From assembly GCA_945870155.1 (NCBI GenBank), contig CAMBSB010000040.1:1-32742 (forward strand): a DNA stretch of 32,742 bases, in the 5' to 3' direction. The DNA comes from Paludibacter jiangxiensis. GTDB taxonomy: Bacteria > Bacteroidota > Bacteroidia > Bacteroidales > Paludibacteraceae. Below the pieces are notes generated by a model. It was not told the DNA's origin. It saw only the letters and a program-made list of their open reading frames with translations, and ran no database searches. Position numbers and translations under genes: made by a program. Shown here piece by piece: positions 21,907-29,857 of this stretch (positions are counted from its first letter, which is position 1; each line of letters begins with the position of its first letter).

Positions 21907-23823
21907 ATGACATTCAAAAAAACGATTATTTTTTTCGAACTATTTTTTTTAATACAAGTAACTTTATATGCGCAATCGAAATCTGACACTTTAGAGGTCG
22001 ATCTCAAATCAATTGAAGTAAATGCCAACTATCAGAAATTGTATTCTGAATTGGGAAGAATAGTAACTGTAATTGATAAAGAAACAATTTCCACATTACC
22101 GGTTGGTAGTATTGACGAATTGCTTGAATCAGCAGCTGGAATAGACATCAGGCAACGTGGAACCGGAAATACACAAGCAGACATATCAATGCGTGGGGGG
22201 ACTTTTGATCAGGTGTTGGTGTTACTTAACGGTGTAAATATTACTGATCCTCAAACGGGACATTATAACCTGGATATTCCACTTAACTTGTCTGATATAA
22301 AAAAAATTGAAATACTACAAGGTTCAGCAGCAAGGGTTTTAGGACCAAATGCATTTAGTGGTGCTATTAATATTGTTACTGAAAGTAATGATAAATCCAC
22401 GCTAAACCTTGAGCAAAGCGGTGGTAGCTTTAACACTTACAATCAGTCTGTTTCAGGCAATTTAGCTGGTAAAAAAACAAATACTTTTGCATCTATTTCC
22501 CACAACAGCAGCGATGGATACATTAAAAATACAGATTATAATATTTCTAATGCTTTTTTACACTCAGTTCTACACACTTCAAAATTGGGGAAATATGATT
22601 TACAATTAGCTTCGCTAAAAAAAGCTTTTGGGGCGAACAGTTTTTATTCACTCAAATACCCCAATCAATATGAAAATACACAGACTTTATTTGCAAATTT
22701 AAATTGGGCAATAAATCTAAAAAAATTAAATGTAAAGGTTCAAGGCTATTGGCGTCAACATTATGATAGGTACAAATTAGATTTTAACAATTCAGCTACA
22801 TGGAATTATCATTTAACTGATGTTAGTGGCTTTAAATCAACTGCTTCGTATTTTTCTAGAATTGGAAAAAGTACGGTTGGATTTGAGTTAAGAAATGAAC
22901 ATATTTTAAGCAACAAATTGGGTCAAAAACGAGATTCTTTGCTTAATCCATTTGATAAAAATGTCTATTTTACGAAAGAGGACAACCGTTTGTTAACAAA
23001 TATATTTATAGATCAATCTGTAAATTTCAATAAGTTTTACATTTCGCTAGGTGCTTCAGCTTCGCATAGTAGTGATTTTAAATGGAATAGCTTTGGCGGA
23101 ATTGATATAGGATACCATATAAATGATGATATCAGGTTTTACTCTTCATTAAATACAGCACTTCGCTTACCAACCTTTACCGATTTATACTATCAAAATG
23201 CTATACAAGTTGCTAACCCCAATTTAAAGCCGGAACATTCACAAACACTGGAAATTGGTTCAAAATTCAAAAAAAACAATTTTGATATTGAAGCAACTAT
23301 CTATAGAAGATGGGGACAAAACATCATAGATTGGGTAAAACTTCCGGCATCATCTGTTTGGGAAAGTAAAAATCTTACCAATGTGAATGCAATGGGGCTC
23401 GATTTTTCGTCGCAATATTTTTTCAAAAAAAGCTTTATTAAATCAATATCAGCTACTTATTCGTATTTACAAATGGACAAAACGGCCAATGAATTCGATT
23501 CAAAGTATGCACTGGACTATTTAAAACAAAAAATCACTCTGAATATCAATCACAGTATTTGGAAAAACTTATCAGTAACCTGGAAAGCTGCATATTACGA
23601 TAGATCCGGAACCTATGATGCAAACAGAATAATTGGAGCCCCTACACAAATTACAAATTATTCGCCTTATTTTATGCTTGATAGTAGAATACTTTTTACT
23701 CAAAAAAAATATAATTTATACCTCGATTTAAATAATATTTTAAACGCTAGCAATATTGATTTTGGTGGTTTGGAACAAGCGGGAAGAAATATTTTATTGG
23801 GGATAAGGATAAAGTTAAGTTAA
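21907..23823 (+). CDS. TonB-dependent outer-membrane receptor (BtuB-like)
   Basis: A 638-residue outer-membrane beta-barrel receptor that imports a scarce ligand using TonB energy. A signal peptide ends near residue 22 (LYAQ). The plug domain runs to about residue 160 with SIDELLESAAGIDIRQRG, ISMRGGTFDQVLVLLNGVNI, TDPQTGHYNLDIP and VLGPNAFSGAINIVT. The barrel includes TALRLPTFTDLYY and the typical NPNLKPEHSQTLEIG near residue 440. It has no carboxypeptidase-like N-terminal extension, so it is not SusC-like; the length and form fit cobalamin, siderophore or metal receptors. BtuB-like is the best description, but no cobalamin riboswitch is visible upstream. A clear terminator follows. Confidence 0.88.
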   Translation: MTFKKTIIFFELFFLIQVTLYAQSKSDTLEVDLKSIEVNANYQKLYSELGRIVTVIDKETISTLPVGSIDELLESAAGIDIRQRGTGNTQADISMRGGTFDQVLVLLNGVNITDPQTGHYNLDIPLNLSDIKKIEILQGSAARVLGPNAFSGAINIVTESNDKSTLNLEQSGGSFNTYNQSVSGNLAGKKTNTFASISHNSSDGYIKNTDYNISNAFLHSVLHTSKLGKYDLQLASLKKAFGANSFYSLKYPNQYENTQTLFANLNWAINLKKLNVKVQGYWRQHYDRYKLDFNNSATWNYHLTDVSGFKSTASYFSRIGKSTVGFELRNEHILSNKLGQKRDSLLNPFDKNVYFTKEDNRLLTNIFIDQSVNFNKFYISLGASASHSSDFKWNSFGGIDIGYHINDDIRFYSSLNTALRLPTFTDLYYQNAIQVANPNLKPEHSQTLEIGSKFKKNNFDIEATIYRRWGQNIIDWVKLPASSVWESKNLTNVNAMGLDFSSQYFFKKSFIKSISATYSYLQMDKTANEFDSKYALDYLKQKITLNINHSIWKNLSVTWKAAYYDRSGTYDANRIIGAPTQITNYSPYFMLDSRILFTQKKYNLYLDLNNILNASNIDFGGLEQAGRNILLGIRIKLS

Positions 23824-23851
23824 AACTAAATGTGACAGTAAGAATAATATC

Positions 23852-23884
23852 AAAGGGAAGATTTTAAACGTCTTCCCTTTTTTA
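23852..23884 (+). terminator. Intrinsic terminator after the TonB receptor
   Basis: AAAGGGAAGA (23852-23861) pairs with TCTTCCCTTT (23871-23880), a 9-base loop, with the T-run continuing to 23883. Confidence 0.9.
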
Positions 23885-23924
23885 TTTGAAAAAGATTGCT
23901 ATAAAATATACGTATTTCTACGTA

Positions 23925-23955
23925 TTGCCTTGCTGTTTATAAATCTACAATTTTG
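23925..23955 (+). promoter_or_regulatory. Candidate promoter for the secreted unknown gene
   Basis: TTG (23925-23927), 20 bases, then CAATTTTG (23948-23955), one mismatch from TAnnTTTG. Confidence 0.5.
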
Positions 23956-24051
23956 CATCAAGTAATAATTCAATTTTAAAACAACAATTTAATTAAACCC
24001 ATTTTGCAAAATTACGAATTATCTTTAACAATTTTCAATAATAACAAAATC

Positions 24052-25905
24052 ATGGAAATAAACATTCAGAATCACCCATTTTTTGGGGTTAGTAAAAAAC
24101 TAACATTTTTTATTTTAGCACTTTTAATGATAGTATGCAATGAAACTATTGCACAGGTAGCAATTTTAGAAAAGTCCTATGACATTTCTCGTAAAGCCAA
24201 AAATGGCTATTTAGGTGGGATTGAAACCAATAAGGAAAAAGAGACCATTGATATGATTTACATTTTACCTTCGTTAACCAAACGAAAAATAAAATATGAA
24301 ATTTATACTTACGATAAAGATTTAAACTTGATAAATACTGTAAAAGAAGAAGAGTTTATTGAAAAAGCGCGTTCTCGTTGGTCATGGTTTAACTTTAAAG
24401 GCGACACTTTTGTTACCAATAGTTTATCGGCAGGTTCAGACATGATGGGCAAATTAGTTTTTAGAAAAAAACAAACAAAAGGCACCTGGATTTGGTTAAC
24501 AGGGACTTATTATAGAAATATTAAACAGCTTGAAAAAGTAAAACCCAAGACTGATGATGGATTAAAGTACATTTATACAAGTGCTTATGAAATTGAACGA
24601 GATAGTTCTGTTTTGGTAATAGCAGGAAAACCGGAAAAAAAGACACACAATGAAATGCAGAATTTTGAGGTTCTAAGCTGTGACAACGAAGTGAATATTA
24701 ACGTAGTTGATAAAATTAATTTTCAATATCCACAAAAAATTGTTTTTTCGTCACCTCTACAGGATGAACTTGAAAATGTGAAGAACGATGATTCCCCCAG
24801 AGATTGGATTGTAGTATTTGCTCCAAGCGGATTGTATAAAAAAGATGCCGATCCTAAACCAACAAACTATACTTTTATCAGAATTTCTACCAAAGGAAAA
24901 ATTGTTGAAAAATTTAATTTTGATTCACCATCAAATGGTTGGAGAATTTTGGGTGCATATGAAAAAAGCAATTCAGTTTTTATTTATGGTTCTGCCATTA
25001 CTAAAAATCCAACAAAAGATTATACCAACGATGTATTTAAAAACCTGCAAATGGTTGCTACTACGTCAGCTTCGGCTCAAGAAAAAGAAGAAGCAAACAA
25101 TACCGGAAATGGTATATTGGGTGGGGTTTCCGCAATTGCATCCATTGGCTCTTTTGACTTGGGAATGACCCAAGATGCTGTAGACTTACCATTGGACGAA
25201 TTAAAATATACAAACATTCAAATAGGGAAAATTACAAATGGGAAATTTGAATTTTTATCATCTCCCAATATTGAAGAATTCGAAGCTAAGCAAGCTAAAC
25301 CAATAGGACAAAAGAAATTTATTCCTTTTGATGGTAAAAAATTTGAAATTAATGGCATAGGCTTTGCATCATCAGGAGATGTTTTTATCAATGGACAGGA
25401 TTTCAGTAACAGCAAAAAAGGGCGAATATATAAAGGCGTATATATGTTTCAATTTGATTCAAAAGGAGATTTGAAACGAAATTATGGAGTTAAATTAGAC
25501 CAATCAAGTAAAGCTGGCTTTTTTAACAATTCACCACTGACTTCGGATATGTATATGGCAGGGAATACTATTATTGAAACGGCTGATAGTAAATATCTGT
25601 TTTGGTTAATTAAAGATGTCAAAACAATCAGACAGGAATCGCAAACTACTAAAATTACACTAACAAGCAATACTGTAACAACTACTTGGACGCCATTATA
25701 TCAATATGAATATGGGAATATACAAATATCGGATGGTAAATTGAGTGATTTTAAAGGTTTTGGTGAGTCTGAAAGACGTGAATACTATCTTATCCCCAAT
25801 ACCGGATCCTATCAGGTAAATAATTATTTGTTTTTCTTTAGCGAAACAATAAGTGGAAGCAAAATACTTTTATCGAGAATTGATTTATCGAAAGTAAAAC
25901 TTTAA
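24052..25905 (+). CDS. Secreted protein of unknown function
   Basis: A 617-residue protein I do not recognise. The ATG at 24052 is chosen over an in-frame TTG at 24004 because the predicted promoter lies about 100 bases upstream and a signal peptide (KKLTFFILALLMIVCNETIAQ) then lies near the N terminus, with cleavage near residue 35. The mature part is rich in Lys, Asp and aromatic residues and alternates short strands with turns, suggesting a beta-propeller or other all-beta fold; segments such as KGVYMFQFDSKGDLKRNYG look like propeller blades. A low-complexity Ala/Gly/Ser stretch near residues 340-380 (TSASAQEKEEANNTGNG) looks like a linker. There is no lipobox, membrane helix or C-terminal sorting domain. 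It stands alone, with a likely promoter upstream and a C5/G5 hairpin repeat 25 bases after the stop. Confidence 0.7.
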   Translation: MEINIQNHPFFGVSKKLTFFILALLMIVCNETIAQVAILEKSYDISRKAKNGYLGGIETNKEKETIDMIYILPSLTKRKIKYEIYTYDKDLNLINTVKEEEFIEKARSRWSWFNFKGDTFVTNSLSAGSDMMGKLVFRKKQTKGTWIWLTGTYYRNIKQLEKVKPKTDDGLKYIYTSAYEIERDSSVLVIAGKPEKKTHNEMQNFEVLSCDNEVNINVVDKINFQYPQKIVFSSPLQDELENVKNDDSPRDWIVVFAPSGLYKKDADPKPTNYTFIRISTKGKIVEKFNFDSPSNGWRILGAYEKSNSVFIYGSAITKNPTKDYTNDVFKNLQMVATTSASAQEKEEANNTGNGILGGVSAIASIGSFDLGMTQDAVDLPLDELKYTNIQIGKITNGKFEFLSSPNIEEFEAKQAKPIGQKKFIPFDGKKFEINGIGFASSGDVFINGQDFSNSKKGRIYKGVYMFQFDSKGDLKRNYGVKLDQSSKAGFFNNSPLTSDMYMAGNTIIETADSKYLFWLIKDVKTIRQESQTTKITLTSNTVTTTWTPLYQYEYGNIQISDGKLSDFKGFGESERREYYLIPNTGSYQVNNYLFFFSETISGSKILLSRIDLSKVKL

Positions 25906-25929
25906 TAGCAAAACAATTATTTGATAATC

Positions 25930-25958
25930 AGCTCCCCCAACCCCCAGAAGGGGGAGCT
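25930..25958 (+). repeat. C5/G5 hairpin repeat, copy 4
   Basis: AGCTCCCCC (25930-25938) pairs perfectly with GGGGGAGCT (25950-25958). The core is C5, aa, C5, agaa, G5, the same orientation as copy 1. It could serve as a transcript-end hairpin for the upstream gene. The rest of the 320-base gap (25906-26225) is AT-rich, with only the pepD promoter recognised. Confidence 0.75.
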
Positions 25959-26149
25959 TGAAGCATTTTAATAAGTTTTCTCGATAAAAATATGCTAAGC
26001 TGTAATCAATTATTTGATATATTCAGTTTTATTTGATTGTTTGCGAATGTAATTTTAGTTAAGGTTTTCAGGTTTTTTTATTTGTTCTCAATATTTATTT
26101 TTGATTTCATTCAATGATGCTTTTTTTTATTAAAAAGGAAAACAAACTA

Positions 26150-26179
26150 TTGATATTATAAAAAAAAGTCGGATATTTG
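26150..26179 (+). promoter_or_regulatory. Candidate pepD promoter
   Basis: TTG (26150-26152), 19 bases, then GATATTTG (26172-26179), one mismatch from TAnnTTTG. The leader would be about 40 bases. Confidence 0.5.
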
Positions 26180-26225
26180 TATTTATATAAATCAGAATAA
26201 ATATTCAAAATAAATTTAACTAACA

Positions 26226-27689
26226 ATGAAAGCAAACGATATTCGCGAATTGGAACCCAAAGCACTTTGGAATCATTTTTACAACATTACCCAAGTACCA
26301 CGTCCATCAGGAAAAAAAGAAAAAATAGGTTTATTCTTTGAAGAATACGGAAAGTCGCTGGGTCTTGAAACTTTAAGAGACGAAATTGGGAATGTGCTCA
26401 TACGAAAACCTGCTACAAAGGGTATGGAAAACCGCAAAGCAGTGGTTCTTCAGGCACACATGGACATGGTTCCACAAAAAAACAGTGGAATTGCCCATAA
26501 TTTTGAAACGGACCCTATTCAAGCATATATCGATGGTGACTGGGTAACAGCCAAAGACACAACTTTGGGAGCAGATAATGGTATTGGTGCAGCAGCAGCA
26601 ATGGCTGTTTTGCAATCTAAAGAAATTGCACATCCAGCCATCGAAATGTTTATAACAGTTGATGAAGAAACCGGGATGCATGGCGCATTTGGTTTAAAAG
26701 CAGACTTTCTGAAAGGTGATATTCTCATCAATATGGACTCGGAAGATGAAGGCGAGCTTTATGTAGGGTGTGCAGGAGGATTAGATGCCAATATATATTT
26801 TGCTTATGATGAAGTAGAAATACCTGAAGGTGATGTTGCATTTAAAATTTCATTGACAGGTCTTAAAGGTGGTCATTCCGGTGTTGATATTCATTTACAA
26901 CGAGCCAACGCAAATAAGCTGATGTTCCGCTTTTTGAAAGATGCTGTGGCTGATTATGATGCCCGTTTAGCAAGTATCGATGGCGGCAGTTTACGCAATG
27001 CCATTCCTCGTGAAGCATTTGCTGTAATCACCATTCCTGCCGATACTGTGGAGGATATGATTGATTATGTAAAATTCTGCGAAGATTTATTTATCGAAGA
27101 ATACAAAGGTGTTGAAAACAACATAACTTTTTCAATTGAACAAATCGAAAATCCAAATGGATTGATGCCCGAAGTAGTTCAGGATGATTTGATTAATGGC
27201 GTAACAGCTTGTTTTAATGGAGTATTCCGTTTTATTCCTGAGTTACCAACTGTGGTAGAAACTTCGAATAATTTAGCCATTATAAAATCAGATGGAAAAT
27301 CTATTAGCTTACGCTCTTTAATTCGCAGCTCGGTTGACTCTCGCAAAGAAGAATTGGCGTCAATTATTGAAAGCGCCTTTTCATTAGCAGGTGCTAAAGT
27401 AGATTTTACGGGCGGATACCCGGGTTGGAAACCAAATTTAGAATCGCCAATTTTGAAAAGTATGACCCAGGTTTATGAAAATAAATATGGCAAAACACCT
27501 AAAGTTATGATTATTCATGCCGGACTTGAATGTGGAATTTTAGGAACACATTATCCTAAAATGGATATGATTTCATTTGGTCCAACCATTCGTTATCCAC
27601 ACTCACCTGACGAAAAAGTGAATATAGCTACAGTGCAAATGTTTTGGGATTATTTAGTAGCTACTTTAGAAAACATACCTGTTAAATAA
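26226..27689 (+). CDS. pepD: Aminoacyl-histidine dipeptidase (M20 family, PepD)
   Basis: A 487-residue cytoplasmic metallodipeptidase of family M20C (E. coli PepD 485) that cleaves Xaa-His and other dipeptides using two zinc ions. Metal and catalytic residues are all visible: His78 and Asp80 in QAHMDMVPQ, bridging Asp117 in GADNGIG, the Glu147-Glu148 pair in VDEETGMHG, Asp171 in INMDSEDEGE, and a late His in RYPHSPDEKV. GLKGGHSGVDIH marks the lid/dimer domain. There is no signal peptide, consistent with a cytosolic role in using imported peptides. A second peptidase, the exported C1 enzyme, follows after 73 bases that contain a perfect hairpin, so the two may share a transcript. Length and motifs are normal. 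Confidence 0.96.
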   Translation: MKANDIRELEPKALWNHFYNITQVPRPSGKKEKIGLFFEEYGKSLGLETLRDEIGNVLIRKPATKGMENRKAVVLQAHMDMVPQKNSGIAHNFETDPIQAYIDGDWVTAKDTTLGADNGIGAAAAMAVLQSKEIAHPAIEMFITVDEETGMHGAFGLKADFLKGDILINMDSEDEGELYVGCAGGLDANIYFAYDEVEIPEGDVAFKISLTGLKGGHSGVDIHLQRANANKLMFRFLKDAVADYDARLASIDGGSLRNAIPREAFAVITIPADTVEDMIDYVKFCEDLFIEEYKGVENNITFSIEQIENPNGLMPEVVQDDLINGVTACFNGVFRFIPELPTVVETSNNLAIIKSDGKSISLRSLIRSSVDSRKEELASIIESAFSLAGAKVDFTGGYPGWKPNLESPILKSMTQVYENKYGKTPKVMIIHAGLECGILGTHYPKMDMISFGPTIRYPHSPDEKVNIATVQMFWDYLVATLENIPVK

Positions 27690-27708
27690 TAATCATGTAA
27701 TACTGTTT

Positions 27709-27740
27709 GTTTCGCGTTCATAAATAATTGAACGCGAAAC
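27709..27740. repeat. Perfect 12-base-pair inverted repeat between two peptidase genes
   Basis: GTTTCGCGTTCA (27709-27720) and TGAACGCGAAAC (27729-27740) with an 8-base AT loop. Neither side has a T-run, so it is not a standard intrinsic terminator. It may be an operator, an mRNA-stability hairpin or a weak terminator. Confidence 0.7.
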
Positions 27741-27762
27741 ATATATCATCAACAATAATTTT

Positions 27763-28956
27763 ATGAATAAACTATTCATCTTTACCGCTTTTTTGCTTTT
27801 AAGCATTGCTATTTCAGCACAAAAAGATACAGCCAAAGTTGATACAACATTTCGTTTCACAACCATTAAAGAGAATAAAATAACTCCAGTTAAAAATCAG
27901 GCTAGCACGGGAACATGTTGGAGCTTTTCCGCATTGGGCTTTTTTGAAGCAGAATTGTTACGTTTGGGAAAACCTGAAGTTGATTTATCCGAAATGTTTG
28001 TGGTTCGTCATAATTATTCCGACAAGGCTGATAAATATGTAAGAATGAACGGTAAAATTAATTTTGCCGAGGGCGGTTCCTTTTACGATGTAATTTATGC
28101 CTTGAAAAATTATGGTATTGTGCCTGATTCATTGATGAATGGCTATAATTACGGAGAAGATAAACATCGACATGGCGAATTGGATGCCTTGACAAAAGCT
28201 TATGTGAATGTGATTGTGTCTAATCCTAATAAAAAGTTGTCAACCGCATGGAAAGCCGGATTTGAAGGTATATTGGATGCATATCTGGGCAAAATCCCTA
28301 CTGAATTTACAGTGAAAGGTAAAAAGTATAATCCTCAAACTTATGCCCAGTCATTGGGTTTAAATATGGACGATTATGTATCACTTACTTCGTTTACTCA
28401 TCACCCGTTCTATTCAAAATTTATTATCGAAATTCCGGATAATTGGCGTTGGGAAGAATCGTATAACTTACCACTAGACGAATTTAAACAAGTGTTTGAC
28501 AATGCCATTGATAAAGGTTTTACAATTGCCTGGGGTTCGGATGTAAGCGAAAAAGGCTTTACACGCAATGGTGTTGGAGTTAATCCTGAAGTGAAATTAA
28601 ACAACCTTCCCGGTTCCGACCAGGCTAAATGGTTGGACATATCACAAAAAGATATGGAAGAAAAAATTTACAAAGTAAAAGGACCACAACCCGAAGTCAA
28701 AGTAACTCAGGAAATTCGTCAACAAAGTTTTGATAATTATCAAACCACCGATGATCATGGCATGGTGATATTTGGCACTGCAAAAGATCAAAATAATACA
28801 AAATATTATTTGGTAAAAAACTCATGGGGTACCGATAACAAATACAAAGGAATTTGGTATGTAAGCGAGTCATTTGTAATGCACAAAACAATCAATATAA
28901 TTGTACATAAAGATGCTGTCCCTAAAGAAATTTTGAAGAAATTAGGCATAAAATAA
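27763..28956 (+). CDS. Exported C1-family peptidase (bleomycin hydrolase/aminopeptidase C-like)
   Basis: A 397-residue papain-fold cysteine peptidase with a signal peptide (FLLLSIAISAQ, cleavage near residue 20). The catalytic triad is intact: Cys52 in GTCWSFSALG, with the oxyanion Gln46 in KNQAS; His332 in DDHGMVIFG; and Asn353 in KNSWG. The insertion between the Cys and His regions and the overall length fit the bleomycin hydrolase/PepC group (C1B), aminopeptidases that usually form hexamers. The signal peptide indicates action in the periplasm or outside the cell, unlike cytosolic PepC. The C terminus (KLGIK) is short, and family members use this tail as part of the active-site cleft. It follows pepD, suggesting joint peptide breakdown, and is closed by a strong terminator. 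Confidence 0.92.
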   Translation: MNKLFIFTAFLLLSIAISAQKDTAKVDTTFRFTTIKENKITPVKNQASTGTCWSFSALGFFEAELLRLGKPEVDLSEMFVVRHNYSDKADKYVRMNGKINFAEGGSFYDVIYALKNYGIVPDSLMNGYNYGEDKHRHGELDALTKAYVNVIVSNPNKKLSTAWKAGFEGILDAYLGKIPTEFTVKGKKYNPQTYAQSLGLNMDDYVSLTSFTHHPFYSKFIIEIPDNWRWEESYNLPLDEFKQVFDNAIDKGFTIAWGSDVSEKGFTRNGVGVNPEVKLNNLPGSDQAKWLDISQKDMEEKIYKVKGPQPEVKVTQEIRQQSFDNYQTTDDHGMVIFGTAKDQNNTKYYLVKNSWGTDNKYKGIWYVSESFVMHKTINIIVHKDAVPKEILKKLGIK

Positions 28957-28976
28957 AATCCTTTCTGAAAAAAATG

Positions 28977-29016
28977 ATAACCTCCTAATTTTTAATAAAT
29001 TTAGGAGGTTATTTTT
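28977..29016 (+). terminator. Intrinsic terminator after the C1 peptidase
   Basis: ATAACCTCCTAA (28977-28988) pairs with TTAGGAGGTTAT (29001-29012), followed by a T-run to 29016. Confidence 0.9.
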
Positions 29017-29027
29017 GTTATATTGTG

Positions 29028-29061
29028 TTTGAAAATTTATCCAAAATATTTTTTATCTTTG
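29028..29061 (+). promoter_or_regulatory. Promoter of the rSAM/lipoprotein operon
   Basis: TTTG (29028-29031), 22 bases, then TATCTTTG (29054-29061), a full TAnnTTTG match. It begins right after the previous terminator, so the cassette is an independent unit with a leader of about 75 bases. Confidence 0.68.
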
Positions 29062-29143
29062 TACACTCGATAAAAAGAAAGAATATCAATTTAGCAACAT
29101 TACAAGGTATTTATTCATAATACAATTGTAAAAATTATTGACA

Positions 29144-29395
29144 ATGAAAACAAATTCATTACGAAATTTACTTTTGAAAATATATGACAAATTACTAGTT
29201 GCCATACTTTTTTCAGGCATTTTCATAAGTTCTTGTGAAGAACCAGAGCCTGTTCCTGAATATGGCATTGTTCCATTGTATGGAGTGCCAACCGCTATAG
29301 ATCAAAAACATAAGATAAATACTTCAGAACAGGATACTGTTGTTATAAATAATGACCAAGTTCAATTGAATTATAAACAATCAAATGAATTATGA
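29144..29395 (+). CDS. Short lipoprotein of the rSAM/lipoprotein cassette
   Basis: An 83-residue lipoprotein. The ATG at 29144 is preferred to the in-frame TTG at 29138. The signal peptide ends in a lipobox with Cys31 (FISSC), then comes an acidic/proline stretch (EEPEPVPEYG) and the motif LYGVPTA at 45-51. The remaining 30 residues are polar with no recognised domain. The signal region (YDKLLVAILFSG) resembles that of the next gene (FDKVILTLLGFV), and LYGVPTA resembles its EYGTPNA, so this looks like a shortened paralogue without the following Ig-like domain. The stop overlaps the next start (ATGA). Family knowledge suggests such lipoproteins are partners, and possibly substrates, of the radical SAM enzyme encoded downstream; the modification is unknown. 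It is a very small gene, but the operon structure supports it. Confidence 0.68.
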   Translation: MKTNSLRNLLLKIYDKLLVAILFSGIFISSCEEPEPVPEYGIVPLYGVPTAIDQKHKINTSEQDTVVINNDQVQLNYKQSNEL

Positions 29396-29835
29396 AACTG
29401 ATAAAATGTTTTGACAAAGTTATACTTACTCTTTTAGGTTTTGTAGGTTTGCTAAGTGCGTGTGAAACCGTAGCAGAATATGGAACACCCAATGCAGATT
29501 TTGTTATAAAAGGTACTATTACAGATAGTATTAGTTCCTCAAAAGTTCCAAATATTCGTGTTATTCGAACTGATGTCAATAATCCAATGCGTAAAGATAC
29601 CATTTATAGCGACTCTAAGGGAAATTACCAATTCACGTTTAATAGTTTTGCATATGAAAAACCTGAATTTGATATTAAAGTTGAGGATATTGATGGTACT
29701 CTGAATGGTGGTGAATTTATTGCCCAACAAGCAAGAATTTCTATAATAAATACCGACTGGGTTAACTCCGGGGATGACGATTGGTATTATGGTAAAGCTA
29801 TTAAAACAAGGGACTTTAAACTACTAAAAAAATAA
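29392..29835 (+). CDS. rSAM-associated putative lipoprotein
   Basis: A 147-residue lipoprotein that I match to the putative lipoprotein family of the rSAM/lipoprotein system (TIGR04134, from memory). The lipobox ends at Cys24 (GLLSAC), followed directly by the hallmark ETVAEYGTPNADF (25-37). Residues about 38-115 look like a carboxypeptidase-regulatory/transthyretin-like beta-sandwich (IKGTITDSISSSKVPNIRV and SDSKGNYQFTF), and the end contains DDDWYYGKA. Its start overlaps the stop of the short lipoprotein by four bases, and the radical SAM gene starts 22 bases after its stop. It is probably anchored in the periplasm or outer membrane. What the enzyme does to it, if anything, is not known to me. 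Confidence 0.82.
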   Translation: MKLIKCFDKVILTLLGFVGLLSACETVAEYGTPNADFVIKGTITDSISSSKVPNIRVIRTDVNNPMRKDTIYSDSKGNYQFTFNSFAYEKPEFDIKVEDIDGTLNGGEFIAQQARISIINTDWVNSGDDDWYYGKAIKTRDFKLLKK

Positions 29836-29857
29836 TTACCCTCCTATAAACAAAGTA

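Noticed and set aside
24004-24051. TTG start 16 codons upstream for the secreted unknown protein
   Set aside because: It would put extra residues ahead of the signal peptide; ATG 24052 is better placed.
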